A stretch of DNA of 64,000 nt from Treponema sp. Its GTDB lineage: Bacteria; Spirochaetota; Spirochaetia; Treponematales; Treponemataceae. Below, one piece after another: positions 27,340 to 36,812 of the stretch (within the stretch, counting starts at the first letter, position 1; each line of letters opens with the position of its first letter). The stretch covers positions 62,001 to 126,000 of the forward strand of contig JAFUYH010000030.1 in the NCBI GenBank assembly GCA_017470605.1, in the 5' to 3' direction. Made by a program: the position numbers and the translations under genes. The notes below the pieces were generated by a model. The model ran no database searches and was not told the DNA's origin. It saw only the letters and a list, made by a program, of their open reading frames with translations.

Positions 27340-28137
27340 TTACAACATTACCAGAACCTTGTCAGGACATGAGCTGATGCAGGTTCCGCATGAAGTACAT
27401 TTTGAATAGTCTATAACAGGAAGACCTGAGGAGATGTCTATGCACTGGGCAGGACACTTTCGCGCACACATACCGCATTTAAAGCAGCCTTTTGAACAGT
27501 CTTTGCGGATTTGGGGCTTGTTATCACTCCTGTTTGAGCAGGCTGCGATTGCACCTTTTGTATCTGCGTCTATGAACTTAAAAAGATGCTTAGGACAGGC
27601 TGCCGCACATTTTCCGCAGGCAACACATTTACTTTTATCAATATAAGGAAGGCCGTCAGCCCCCATTTTCAGGGCTCCAAAGGGACATACTTTTACGCAG
27701 TCGCCAAAACCGATGCAGCCAAAGGCACATTTTTTTGTTCCGTTCATAGCCTGCTGGGCTGCCTTGCAGGTTCTAAGCCCCAGATATTCGGCTTTGTCTG
27801 CAGCACATTCTTTTGTGCCTGCACAGGCAAGAAAGGCAACTTTTGGTTTTACTTCTACCCCAGCCTGCCCCAGAATTTCTGCTACCTTTTGTGCGCAGGC
27901 AGCACCTCCAGCAACACAGCCGTTTGCAGGAGCATCGCCTTTTACAACAGCCGATGCAAAAGCATCACAGCCTGCAAGTCCGCAGCCGCCGCAGTTCGCA
28001 CCGCTCAGGGCATCACGGACAAGCTGAACTTTTGGGTCTGTGTCTACATGGAAAATCTTTTTAAAAAGTCCCAGCAATACACCTAAAACAAAGGCAATTA
28101 TTACGGCAACTATAACTGTATATAAAATTATATTCAT
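27340..28137 (-). CDS. rnfB: Rnf complex subunit B (ferredoxin-type electron entry)
   Basis: Takes electrons from reduced ferredoxin into the membrane Rnf complex. One N-terminal membrane helix is followed by the cluster-binding region CGGCGLAGCDAFASA, then cysteine-rich ferredoxin domains (CVKVCPFGAL, CVACGKCAAACPKHL, CGMCARKCPAQC, CTSCGTCISSCP). The length of 265 residues and several 4Fe-4S motifs fit the long RnfB type of anaerobes. It is the last gene of the rnfCDGEAB run. Confidence 0.95.
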   Translation of the reverse strand: MNIILYTVIVAVIIAFVLGVLLGLFKKIFHVDTDPKVQLVRDALSGANCGGCGLAGCDAFASAVVKGDAPANGCVAGGAACAQKVAEILGQAGVEVKPKVAFLACAGTKECAADKAEYLGLRTCKAAQQAMNGTKKCAFGCIGFGDCVKVCPFGALKMGADGLPYIDKSKCVACGKCAAACPKHLFKFIDADTKGAIAACSNRSDNKPQIRKDCSKGCFKCGMCARKCPAQCIDISSGLPVIDYSKCTSCGTCISSCPDKVLVML

Positions 28138-28145
28138 ATAAACCT

Positions 28146-28721
28146 CTACTTAATTAATCCTTTAAATCCCAGGAAGGCAAGGCTCAAAAGACTTGCGCAG
28201 ATGTAAAGAATCGGAGTGCCCTGAAAGGCTTTTGGAACATTTGCCGTTTTTACACGGCTGCGGACTCCGCTCATAATCACCATGGAAATGAGGAAGCCCA
28301 TTGCAGAACCAAAGGCATATACAAGGCTCTGAACATAATTGTAGTTCTTGCTTATACAGTTAATTGTAATACCAAGAACGGCACAGTTTGTCGTAATCAG
28401 GGCAAGGTAAACGCCCATTGCATTGTAAAGGCCGGGAGACATTTTTTTAAGGAAGAATTCAACCAGTTGAACTAAAGAGGCAATTACAAGAATAAAGAAG
28501 AGTGTCTGAAGGAATTCGAGTCCGAGAGGCACCATTACAAGTTTGTAGATTGGCCAGGTTACGGCAGTTGCAAGCATGATTACAAAGGTTGTTGCAAGGC
28601 CCATTCCGCTTGCTTTTTCTGTATCTTTTGTCATTCCTATAAAAGGACAGATTGCCAGATACTGGATAAAAACTACGTTGTCTATGAGGGCTGATTTAAT
28701 AAAAAGCTTAAGAGTTTCCAT
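28146..28721 (-). CDS. rnfA: Rnf complex subunit A
   Basis: Integral membrane subunit with six predicted helices, 191 residues. The start METLKLFIKSALIDNVVFIQYLAICPFIG is family-typical, as is LITTNCAVLGI with the membrane cysteine that is a ligand of the membrane iron-sulfur centre in studied Rnf complexes. Its ATG shares a base with the rnfE stop, so it is translationally coupled. Confidence 0.95.
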   Translation of the reverse strand: METLKLFIKSALIDNVVFIQYLAICPFIGMTKDTEKASGMGLATTFVIMLATAVTWPIYKLVMVPLGLEFLQTLFFILVIASLVQLVEFFLKKMSPGLYNAMGVYLALITTNCAVLGITINCISKNYNYVQSLVYAFGSAMGFLISMVIMSGVRSRVKTANVPKAFQGTPILYICASLLSLAFLGFKGLIK

Positions 28722-29410
28722 TATTTGTCACCTCCGTCCGAGCTTTCTGTTGTAATGGCTGAGTTTTCAGCATTTTGATTTTTTTCAGCCTTATTTTTCT
28801 GATGCTCTTTCCAGGCCTGAAGACAGGCCGCAAGAATACCAAAAACAAGGAAGCCTCCAGGAGCACTGTTAAAGATTCCGATTCTGTATGCTTCTGGAAT
28901 CAGGTCTATTTTAAGGGCAGTTCCTGCAAAAAGAGTTCCTCCACCAAAAAGTTCACGGATAAGGGAAATGCCTGTCAGAACAATTGTATAGCCTATTCCC
29001 ATTCCAAGACCATCCAGAATTGAATCGCCAAGTTTATTTTTGGAAGCAAAGGCTTCTACACGCCCCATAATGATACAGTTTACAACGATAAGTGGAAGGA
29101 AAACTCCCAGAGCGTCATAAAGGCTTTCAACGTATGCATTCAAAACCATCTGAACGATTGTTGTAAAAGCCGCAATAACCGTAATGAAAACAGGAAGGCG
29201 GACTGCAGACGGAATGAGTTTTCTAAAAAGACTGATTACGATTTCACTCATTACAAGTACAAAGGTCATTCCAATTCCCATTCCAAGGCCGTTAAAAATG
29301 CTTGTAGTAACTCCAAGAGATGAACATAGTCCTATATTAAGTACAAGAAGAGGATTTTCCCGAAGGAAACCGTTTGTAAAAGTTTTTAATTTGTTGATTT
29401 TATCAGACAT
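28721..29410 (-). CDS. rnfE: Rnf complex subunit E
   Basis: Integral membrane subunit paralogous to RnfA, 229 residues. PLLVLNIGLCSSLGVTTS and LIVVNCIIMGRVEAFASKN hold the paired membrane cysteines. The last 25 residues are a hydrophilic Lys/Glu/Asn tail. It begins directly after the rnfG stop. Confidence 0.95.
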   Translation of the reverse strand: MSDKINKLKTFTNGFLRENPLLVLNIGLCSSLGVTTSIFNGLGMGIGMTFVLVMSEIVISLFRKLIPSAVRLPVFITVIAAFTTIVQMVLNAYVESLYDALGVFLPLIVVNCIIMGRVEAFASKNKLGDSILDGLGMGIGYTIVLTGISLIRELFGGGTLFAGTALKIDLIPEAYRIGIFNSAPGGFLVFGILAACLQAWKEHQKNKAEKNQNAENSAITTESSDGGDK

Positions 29411-30064
29411 TTACTTTTCCTCCCCATTTTTTAATGCAAAATAAGCAAGAAGATTTTTTGAACCTTCATTTATTAATGAAGAAATTGCAACACTGGTAAT
29501 GGTTGCACCGGAAATGGCGTCAAAGTTTTTACCTGCTTCAAAGCCTTCTTTTGCGTTCTTTCCTTCAAACTGTCCGTAGAAAGTCTTTCCGTTTGGCAGA
29601 GTAAATGTTGAATCATTTGCTTTTAAGCCAAATCCAGGGGAATCTGTAAGTTTAAGGAATTTAAGGCCTGCAACACTACCGTCAGTTTTAATTCCTATAA
29701 GGATAGTACCTTGGTCATAAGTTGGACCTGTTACCTGAGCGGCACCTCCAACTATGCTTCCGTCTTTTTTTGCAACATAAATTTCATCTACAGTTATAGC
29801 TCCAACTACGGCAGGGCTGTAATCTGTAACAGTTTCAAAAGTCAGACCTGATTCCGGGAAGAATTCTTTCATTGCGGCGCTGACCTTTCTTTCCTGATTC
29901 TGGGCAATTTTTGGCGCGGTAAAATTATTTACAAGAGCAAGAACCGCACAGCAAACTACTGCATAGGCAGCAAGAATAAGCCCCAGACGAATCATGCTCC
30001 AGAGCCCTTCTTTTGATTCAGTTGATTCATTTTTTACAGGAGTTTTTACAGTAATTTCACTCAT
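29411..30064 (-). CDS. rnfG: Rnf complex subunit G (covalent FMN)
   Basis: 217 residues. One N-terminal membrane helix (LILAAYAVVCCAVLALVNNF) anchors an outer FMN-binding domain. SGATITS near residue 193 contains the threonine to which FMN is attached. It carries electrons across the outer face of the membrane in the Rnf pathway. Its ATG overlaps the rnfD stop by one base. Confidence 0.94.
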   Translation of the reverse strand: MSEITVKTPVKNESTESKEGLWSMIRLGLILAAYAVVCCAVLALVNNFTAPKIAQNQERKVSAAMKEFFPESGLTFETVTDYSPAVVGAITVDEIYVAKKDGSIVGGAAQVTGPTYDQGTILIGIKTDGSVAGLKFLKLTDSPGFGLKANDSTFTLPNGKTFYGQFEGKNAKEGFEAGKNFDAISGATITSVAISSLINEGSKNLLAYFALKNGEEK

Positions 30065-31077
30065 TATCTGGCCTCCTTTGATTCAGCAGCGGCAGTTACA
30101 GTGGCAGGACGCCCTGCTTTTTTCCCGTAGCCATACTTTCGTGCCGTAAGATTATTAAGGAATGGCGCAAGGCTGTTCATGATGAGGATGGAAAACATTA
30201 CACCTTCCGGATAACCGCCAAACTTTCTGATAAGGAAGGTTATTAAACCGCAGCCAAAACCAAATACAAGACGGCCTTTTTTTGTTACAGGGGCTGTAGC
30301 ATAATCTGTGACCATAAAAACAGCACCAAAAAGAAGGCCTCCTGTCATTAGAGTCATAGGAAGATTGTCACCTGCTATGAGGGAACAAAGAGCCACGGTT
30401 CCTACCATTGTAAGCGGTGCCCGCCAGTCAATAATATGGGCAATGGCTAAAAAGGTAAATGAAATCAGAATAAGGAGCGTAGAAGTTTCCCCAATACAGC
30501 CTGCTCTGTTTCCAATAAAATACTGCCAGTAAGTTCCGTTTTCTATGGCAAAAGTTCCGGCTTTTATTGCAGAAAGAGTTGTTGCAGATGTAACTGCATC
30601 TACTGCAGAAGAAGCCGCAAGGGCCTTTGGTGTAAGCCAACTGGCTCCCATGCTTGCAGGAAAACTCAAGAACATAAAGGCTCGGCCTGTAAGTGCCGGA
30701 TTAAAGACATTAGAGCCGATGCCGCCAAAAAGACCTTTTGCAATAATCATTGCAACTGCGGCTCCCACAACAAACATCCACACTGGAACATTTGGTGAAC
30801 ATACAAGTGCCAGCATAAGGCCTGTTACGCAGGCAGAAAGATTTGAAATTAAAACTTTCTGTTTTGTAATTTTCTGAAAGATGAATTCAAAAAATACGCA
30901 TGAAGCAACAGAAACAAGAATTCTGATTAAAGCTGCCCATCCAAAAAGAACAATTCCCATAATGCTTTCAGGAAGCAGAGCAATAAGCACTGTTCCCATA
31001 ATCATTGTTGTAGGGCGGCTGCTGGAAAGTCCCATTGTAAAATGAGGGCTTGAAGAAATATATTTTTTATCACTCAT
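30064..31077 (-). CDS. rnfD: Rnf complex subunit D (covalent FMN)
   Basis: 337-residue membrane subunit with about nine helices. The start is set at MSDKKYISSSPHF, 2 bases after the rnfC stop; the frame is open 41 codons further but this would lie inside rnfC. The FMN attachment site is VDAVTSATTLSA. RnfD is thought to couple electron flow to Na+ or H+ movement together with RnfG. Confidence 0.95.
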   Translation of the reverse strand: MSDKKYISSSPHFTMGLSSSRPTTMIMGTVLIALLPESIMGIVLFGWAALIRILVSVASCVFFEFIFQKITKQKVLISNLSACVTGLMLALVCSPNVPVWMFVVGAAVAMIIAKGLFGGIGSNVFNPALTGRAFMFLSFPASMGASWLTPKALAASSAVDAVTSATTLSAIKAGTFAIENGTYWQYFIGNRAGCIGETSTLLILISFTFLAIAHIIDWRAPLTMVGTVALCSLIAGDNLPMTLMTGGLLFGAVFMVTDYATAPVTKKGRLVFGFGCGLITFLIRKFGGYPEGVMFSILIMNSLAPFLNNLTARKYGYGKKAGRPATVTAAAESKEAR

Positions 31078-31079
31078 TT

Positions 31080-32462
31080 TTATTTTGCGCCTCCTTTTGC
31101 TTTTTCTGCTGCCATCTGCTCGCGAACAAGACCTTTTCCAAGCCTGATTCGCTGAATAAGATTTACGTGTGCAGGGCACACAAAAGCACAGCAGCCGCAT
31201 TCAATACAGTCCATCAAGCCAAAAGACTTTGCCTTATTTAAGTTTCCGGCCTTTAATTCACGGATAATTAAAACAGGAGAAAGACGCATTGCACAGCGGG
31301 CAACACAGTTTCCGCATGAAATACACTGTCCTTCTTCAATAAGAGAGGTTTCTTTTTTAGTAAGGAAAGTAATGCCGCTTGTTCCCTTTGCAACAGGAAA
31401 GTTGCAGGAAGGCATGGCAAAGCCCATCATCGGGCCGCCGGAAATAATTTTTACAGCCTCACCTTCTGTTCCTTCGGCTTTAAGCGTAAAGGCCTCTGGA
31501 ATAAGGTCGCTTACAAGAGTTCCCACAGGAACGCGAAGGTTTACTGGCTTTTCCACTGCTCCGCCAGAAATAGTAAGGGAACGTTCAATTAAAGGAAGCC
31601 CCAGCCTGAAAGCATCACTTATTGCACAAACAGTTCCCACATTGGAAATAACGCAGCCTGCATCTGCAGGAAGTTTTGCACTGGGAATTTCCCTGCCAGT
31701 TGCTGCAGAAACAATAAATTTTTCTGCTCCCTGAGGGTATTTTGTTTTTACAAGGCAGATAGAAATCTTATCTTCAAATCCACCCTGTGTTATTTCCTTT
31801 TCCAAAACAGGAAGAAGATATGCTTTATTATCTTCCAGAACAATTATTCCCCTGGCATTTCCGCTTCCACCCTTTCCGCCATTTATAATGTGAAGAACAA
31901 TAGAAAGTCCGTCTATGACTTTTTCAGAAGATTCCAAAAGAGTTCTTTCATCACAGGTAAGATAAGGCTCACATTCTGCGGCATTTACAAGAACATAGTC
32001 AATTATTTTATCTGCGGGAGGATTCAGTTTTACATGAGCCGGAAAAGAGGCTCCACCCATTCCCACAATACCCGCTTCTTTTACGCGAGCCAATGCTTCA
32101 TCCTTTGTACAGTTAAAAGGATCAAGAACAGGAAGAAGGCTTTCCCGACCTGCATCATCAGCTTCTATAATAATGCAGGGAACTTCAGAACCGCCTGTAA
32201 CAAGACAGTTCTGAATCTTTTTAACTTTTCCAGAAACAGAAGAATGAACCGGGCAGTTCATAAAACCATTGCCACTGGCAATAATCTGCCCTCTAGAAAC
32301 TTCGTCACCAGCTTTTACCAGCGGCTGATTAGGCGCTCCACCCATTGTAACAGGAATTGTTACTGTTTTTGATGCAGGAAACGCAGGAGTAAGAGGAGAT
32401 TTATTTGCCAGCTCCTTATACTCTTTGGGATGAATTCCACCCCTGAATGTCTTTGCTCTCAT
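31080..32462 (-). CDS. rnfC: Rnf complex subunit C (NADH site)
   Basis: Cytoplasmic 460-residue subunit that reduces NAD+ and binds FMN. The FRGGIHPKEYKEL start, the Rossmann/FMN region GIVGMGGASFPAHVKL, and two 4Fe-4S motifs CISCGNCVARCAMRLSP and CIECGCCAFVCPAHV are seen. It is the first gene of rnfCDGEAB, and all six subunits are present, so the complex should be complete. Promoter and start region are unusual; the ATG lies 10 bases after a TATAAT. Confidence 0.96.
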   Translation of the reverse strand: MRAKTFRGGIHPKEYKELANKSPLTPAFPASKTVTIPVTMGGAPNQPLVKAGDEVSRGQIIASGNGFMNCPVHSSVSGKVKKIQNCLVTGGSEVPCIIIEADDAGRESLLPVLDPFNCTKDEALARVKEAGIVGMGGASFPAHVKLNPPADKIIDYVLVNAAECEPYLTCDERTLLESSEKVIDGLSIVLHIINGGKGGSGNARGIIVLEDNKAYLLPVLEKEITQGGFEDKISICLVKTKYPQGAEKFIVSAATGREIPSAKLPADAGCVISNVGTVCAISDAFRLGLPLIERSLTISGGAVEKPVNLRVPVGTLVSDLIPEAFTLKAEGTEGEAVKIISGGPMMGFAMPSCNFPVAKGTSGITFLTKKETSLIEEGQCISCGNCVARCAMRLSPVLIIRELKAGNLNKAKSFGLMDCIECGCCAFVCPAHVNLIQRIRLGKGLVREQMAAEKAKGGAK

Positions 32463-32471
32463 AATTCTTCT

Positions 32472-32500
32472 ATTATAAACTGTGATTTGTGTTTCCGCAA
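32472..32500 (-). promoter_or_regulatory. Promoter of the rnf operon
   Basis: On the minus strand TTGCGG, 17 bases, TATAAT, then AGAAGAATT and the rnfC ATG. The leader would be only about 3 bases. It overlaps the divergent promoter of the DUF2147 gene. Confidence 0.6.
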
Positions 32501-32515
32501 CTGATGTGTTATACT
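32487..32515 (+). promoter_or_regulatory. Promoter of the DUF2147 gene
   Basis: TTGTGT, 17-base spacer, TATACT. It overlaps the rnf promoter face to face, so the two polymerases would compete. Confidence 0.5.
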
Positions 32516-32544
32516 AAAAACATATTAAACTTTTGGAGGTTTTT

Positions 32545-33045
32545 ATGAAAAAACTTATTGCCTTACTTGCAGGATTATTACTTCTTGGTACCATGTCTTT
32601 TGCTGCAGATCCTGCCGAAGGCTTTTGGATCAGTGTTGATGAAAAAACAGAAAAGCCTACAGCCGGCTGGCAGATTCAGGTTGCAAATGGAAAATTGAGT
32701 GGAAAAATTCTGTCTGTTGCTGATAAAGCTCAGGATGTATTTGCAGATGGTGGAAAAGGAAAACATTATGACAACTTTATGAACGGAGTTGATGTTGGAA
32801 CCCTTCATTCTGTAGGCACAAGCTGGATTTGGGATTTATCTAAAGATGCAGAAGGAAAATGGTCTGGCGGGTATATTATTGACCCTAATGACGGAAAAAG
32901 ATATAAATGCCGCATTACCTTCCATAAAGCTGACGGCAAAAAATACAAAAAAGACACCCTTGAAATGCGCGGTGAAGTCGGGCCTTTTGGCCGCAGCCAG
33001 TTCTGGACTATCGCAACAGAAGCAGAAGCAAGCGCATTAAGATAA
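32545..33045 (+). CDS. Exported DUF2147-family protein
   Basis: 166 residues with a signal peptide (MKKLIALLAGLLLLGTMSFAA). The mature domain begins DPAEGFWISVDEKTEKPTAGW and continues with KLSGKIL, YIIDPNDGKRYKCRITF and the closing TLEMRGEVGPFGRSQFW; this matches the lipocalin-like DUF2147 group. Its role is unknown, although such proteins occur in the periplasm. The ATG follows GGAGG by 5 bases; a TTG upstream in frame is part of the ribosome site and not a start. Confidence 0.85.
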   Translation: MKKLIALLAGLLLLGTMSFAADPAEGFWISVDEKTEKPTAGWQIQVANGKLSGKILSVADKAQDVFADGGKGKHYDNFMNGVDVGTLHSVGTSWIWDLSKDAEGKWSGGYIIDPNDGKRYKCRITFHKADGKKYKKDTLEMRGEVGPFGRSQFWTIATEAEASALR

Positions 33046-33070
33046 TTATCCCCAAATAGGATTTATAACT

Positions 33071-34975
33071 ATGAAAACTAAAATTGCAGTTTTAACATCT
33101 GGCTGGTCTGTAGACTTTGTGCTTTCTGTTCTTGAAGGCATGAAAAGAGTTTGTCTTAAAAAAAATATCGAACTGCATGTTTTTACAAGTTATAAATCCT
33201 ATGAATCAAATGGCGAGCCAAATACAACTGGCTTTGCCGTTTTTGATTTATTTGACCCTAAAAATTTTGACGGCATTGTTTTGATGTCTAATCTTTTTAA
33301 TGACGAAGAACGTGCTGATTATGAATACAAGAGGATTCTAAAATCTGGAGTGCCGGCTGTTTCCATCAATCAAAGGCTGGACGGATTTCATTCCATAAGC
33401 AGTAATAATACTGAAGTTTACAGGGAGCTTGTTTCCCATTTAATAGAGGTTCATAAAGTTTCTGATTTTGCATATATTGGCGGCCCGACTGATAATGTGG
33501 GAGCAGAAGCAAACCTGAAAGCCTTTATGGAAGCCCTTAAAACCCATAATATTTCAATTAAAAAAGAAAGATTATATCTTGGCGGTGACTGGTCTTTTTC
33601 CTATGCTTATAAAACAGCCCAAGACCTATTTAAAGACCCAAAAAACATTCCACAGGCTGTAGCCTGCGTAAATGACTGGGCTGCAATGGCAGTAATTAAA
33701 GCTGCACTTGAGCATAATGTTGATGTTCCAGAGGATCTGCTTGTAATCGGGTTTGATGACGTAATATGTGCAAAGTCCGTACTGCCTTCAATTTCAACTG
33801 TTAATATTCAGGCTGATTTGATGGGAGAAGAAGCCATCAATCTGCTTCTGAATAAAAGTGATATTCCTGAAACAAGAAATATCAATGCCGTTTCTTATTT
33901 CAGGCAGAGTTGCGGCTGTGTAAAAGCCCTTTCTGCAAATCAGAAGATTTTTTCTCTGGATTCACCGCAGGAAATTGACGCTTCTCAGAGATTTGCAAGT
34001 CATTTGAGGCACATAGAAAATGTCTTTATTAAAAACGGAAGTATTGAAACTCTGGAAGAAGCCCTTCAAAAATACTTTTCAAAGAGACATCCTTTTGAAG
34101 GTGATTCATTTGCAATTTTAATAAAAGAAGAAGTAATCAAATCTCTGGAAAATGTTAATTTTTCTTATCAGCAGAGTTTATCTTATGGCAAGAAAATGAG
34201 GGTTCTGGTTAATATTAAAGACAGTCAGGCTGTAACATCTGATGAAGGAAAAAAACTTATTCCTACCCGCTCTTTAATTCCAGATTCAATGAAAGATAAA
34301 AAAGGCGCCCTGTATCTATATATTCCTATTTATAATCAAAAATATCTTCACGGCTATTATGTTTCAAAAAATTCAACTGTAATTTTAAATGATAAAATTG
34401 CCTATAACTGGACCAGAAATTTTGGAACCAGTATAGAAAAGTTCAGACAGACTTTAAATTATAAATTAATGAGTGAACAGTTAAAGAAACTTTCTACTCT
34501 GGACGGACTTTCAGGTCTTATGAATAGGACAGGATTTAATATTTATGCTACAGAACTCTTCTATAAAAATAATAATGAAAACAAAGAAACTTTTATCATG
34601 TTTATTGATATTAACAGCATGAAAGTGATTAATGATAAACATGGTCATCTTCATGAAGATCTGGCAGTAAAAACGGTTGCAGAAACCATAAAAAGCGTCT
34701 TTCCAAAAAACTTTCTGACAATACGTTATGGTGGAGATGAATTTCTGATAATCGGCACAAAGACAAATTCTAAAAATGATTATCAGGAAAAGATAAAAGA
34801 TGAACTGGACTCCAGAACAAAAAGCATGTCTTTACCTTATGAACTGTCTGTAAGTATCGGATCAAAAACTTTCAAAGCAAACGAAAAGACTTCCCTTCTA
34901 CAGGCAATTAAAGAAGTTGATGAAATCATGTATGTCAACAAAACAAACTTTCATAAAAAGAAAATTATGAAGTAA
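33071..34975 (+). CDS. LacI-type ligand-binding domain fused to a GGDEF diguanylate cyclase
   Basis: 634 residues, no signal peptide, membrane segment or DNA-binding helix-turn-helix. Residues 1-275 match the periplasmic-binding-protein-like sensor of LacI-family repressors (IAVLTSGWSVDFVLSVLEGM, FDGIVLMSNLF, VPEDLLVIGFDDV, ADLMGEEAINLL). A linker region of about 200 residues leads to a GGDEF domain with intact GGDEF at about residues 554-558. No RxxD inhibitory site is seen just upstream. This suggests c-di-GMP synthesis controlled by a cytoplasmic sugar or other small ligand. It lies 25 bases after the DUF2147 gene and may be co-transcribed with it. Confidence 0.85.
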   Translation: MKTKIAVLTSGWSVDFVLSVLEGMKRVCLKKNIELHVFTSYKSYESNGEPNTTGFAVFDLFDPKNFDGIVLMSNLFNDEERADYEYKRILKSGVPAVSINQRLDGFHSISSNNTEVYRELVSHLIEVHKVSDFAYIGGPTDNVGAEANLKAFMEALKTHNISIKKERLYLGGDWSFSYAYKTAQDLFKDPKNIPQAVACVNDWAAMAVIKAALEHNVDVPEDLLVIGFDDVICAKSVLPSISTVNIQADLMGEEAINLLLNKSDIPETRNINAVSYFRQSCGCVKALSANQKIFSLDSPQEIDASQRFASHLRHIENVFIKNGSIETLEEALQKYFSKRHPFEGDSFAILIKEEVIKSLENVNFSYQQSLSYGKKMRVLVNIKDSQAVTSDEGKKLIPTRSLIPDSMKDKKGALYLYIPIYNQKYLHGYYVSKNSTVILNDKIAYNWTRNFGTSIEKFRQTLNYKLMSEQLKKLSTLDGLSGLMNRTGFNIYATELFYKNNNENKETFIMFIDINSMKVINDKHGHLHEDLAVKTVAETIKSVFPKNFLTIRYGGDEFLIIGTKTNSKNDYQEKIKDELDSRTKSMSLPYELSVSIGSKTFKANEKTSLLQAIKEVDEIMYVNKTNFHKKKIMK

Positions 34976-35012
34976 AATGCATCATGCCCCCCTAGCCCTG
35001 CATGAAATAATT

Positions 35013-36812
35013 TTATTTTGTATGATAAGTTATTGCTCCATCCCACTTTTCAGGTGGATTCACCATGAATTCTTTACATCTTTCAAGCATAAGGAGAGCC
35101 GCTTTATCATCAGGAACTTCGATTAAAGCTTTATCAAAATATTCTTTAGCCAGATCCCAGGTTCCTATTTTATAAAGTTCAAAGCCTTTTGTATAATAAT
35201 CACGATATTCAGGTGAAAATTCTTCAAGGCTCCTGTCTATCGCAAAAATAGGCACTGATTTTTCCTTTCCTTTTACCTTTACGTCATCAAGATACCTGAA
35301 TATGAAATTATCAGCATTATTACAGCTGAGCATTATATTTTTTCTAACGGCTTCCGTTACAAGAATCATTGAACCATAATTCTTTGTAAGACCTTCCATT
35401 CGCGATGCCAGATTTACATTGTCTCCGATTACGGAATAGTCAGTTTTTTCATCTGAACCGATTGAACCTACAATAACATCTCCATAATGAATTCCAATAC
35501 CAATGTTAAATTTCATTCCTGCCGGAAGAATAAGGTCTTCCAGGGGAACTGATTCAAGGGCTTCCCTCATTTCATAGGCTGCGGCTACTGCACGCCTGCT
35601 GTTGTCTTCATAACTTTTTGGCGCACCAAAGAGAGCCATGATTGCATCGCCAATGAACTTGTCAACTGTTCCGCCATGCTTTTTAATTATGTTACACATT
35701 GTTGTAAAATAACGGTTCAAAAATGCAACAATGGTTTCCGGCTTGTTCAGTTCGCTTATACTGGTAAATGAACGTATATCACTGAAAAGAATAGCGATTT
35801 CTCGTTTTTCACCAACGCCAACCTTATCTGTCTGGTCGGCAGTTTTGTTTACAAGGTCATCAATAATGGATTCCGGCACAAAACGGCTGAATGCCTTTCT
35901 TACGTTGCGTTCAAATTTAAGTTTTTTCTTTAAAGCAATGGAATTTTCTATCAGATAGCTGAAAAGTTGAACACAGAAACTTAAAAGGTCAATCTGATAT
36001 GTTGTAAAAGCCCCTTCCCTGACAATGTTTACCGTTCCCATCACATTTCCATCAGAAGAATTAATCGGAAAACTCTGGAAGGCAGAAAGTGGAATATCTC
36101 CTGAATGATATTTTTCAATAGGATGCATGGCTTCCATTCTCTGTGGCGTAACCATTAAAATGTTTGTATCGGGGAAAATGTCTTCAAAATCGCTGGTACA
36201 GACTTTCAAGAAATCATTTATTTCACTTTCTGTAAAATTTTGTGAACATACATAGAATGATTCTGAACAGTCCTGTTCATTTAAGTATATGGAAACAGCA
36301 GGTACTTCACAGAATTCCATGATGAGATTCATAAAATTACCTACAAGAAGACTTAAATTATCCAGATTTTTCATATATTCAAAAATTCTCTGGGCAATTC
36401 CGCTTTTCAGAATGTCACTCTGCATTGGCTTTGCAAGTTTGTTTTCTTCTGCCATTTTTATAAGACATTCAAGTCTTTCTGGTAAATCATCAGTATCAAA
36501 ATGAATAAAGAGGTCTGCTCCTGTATTTATTTTATATTGATTTTCAAAAGAAAAATCGCTTGTAGAATATACTCCAATTGGAATCCTGCGCAGTTTTTCT
36601 ACGCTCTTTATAAGACGTACCAGTTCTGTACTTTTTGGATTCATATTACGCGCGTTAATTAAAACTGCAGCAGGAAGCGTATTATACATAGAGACAAGCA
36701 TTTTTATTCCGTTTGTCTCAAAAACCGCTTCAAAATCAGTTTTTTTAAGCTTGCTTCTGCATATTGCCTGAGTCGTGCTTGAAGGTTCCAAAACAAGAAT
36801 TCTTTTACTCAT
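35013..36812 (-). CDS. Class III adenylate/guanylate cyclase with receiver-like and GAF-like regions
   Basis: 599 residues, soluble. An N-terminal receiver-like domain (residues 1-115, ILVLEPSSTTQAIC; phospho-acceptor region AAVLINARNM has no clear aspartate) is followed by a GAF-like region (about 135-300) and the cyclase domain, with metal-binding aspartates in ILFSDIRSFTSISE and GDAIMALFGAPK. A TPR-like helical tail (about 545-599) closes it. It is the last gene of the chemosensory operon, so cyclic nucleotide output from that pathway is likely. Its start overlaps the preceding gene by 8 bases. Confidence 0.87.
   Translation of the reverse strand: MSKRILVLEPSSTTQAICRSKLKKTDFEAVFETNGIKMLVSMYNTLPAAVLINARNMNPKSTELVRLIKSVEKLRRIPIGVYSTSDFSFENQYKINTGADLFIHFDTDDLPERLECLIKMAEENKLAKPMQSDILKSGIAQRIFEYMKNLDNLSLLVGNFMNLIMEFCEVPAVSIYLNEQDCSESFYVCSQNFTESEINDFLKVCTSDFEDIFPDTNILMVTPQRMEAMHPIEKYHSGDIPLSAFQSFPINSSDGNVMGTVNIVREGAFTTYQIDLLSFCVQLFSYLIENSIALKKKLKFERNVRKAFSRFVPESIIDDLVNKTADQTDKVGVGEKREIAILFSDIRSFTSISELNKPETIVAFLNRYFTTMCNIIKKHGGTVDKFIGDAIMALFGAPKSYEDNSRRAVAAAYEMREALESVPLEDLILPAGMKFNIGIGIHYGDVIVGSIGSDEKTDYSVIGDNVNLASRMEGLTKNYGSMILVTEAVRKNIMLSCNNADNFIFRYLDDVKVKGKEKSVPIFAIDRSLEEFSPEYRDYYTKGFELYKIGTWDLAKEYFDKALIEVPDDKAALLMLERCKEFMVNPPEKWDGAITYHTK

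Noticed and set aside
31078-31200. 41-codon extension of rnfD
   Set aside because: It overlaps rnfC in another frame and the MSDKKY start fits the family.
34976-35012. Convergent terminator between the GGDEF gene and the cyclase gene
   Set aside because: Only a CATGC/GCATG pairing is seen, with a large C-rich loop and no clear U-run directly after it.
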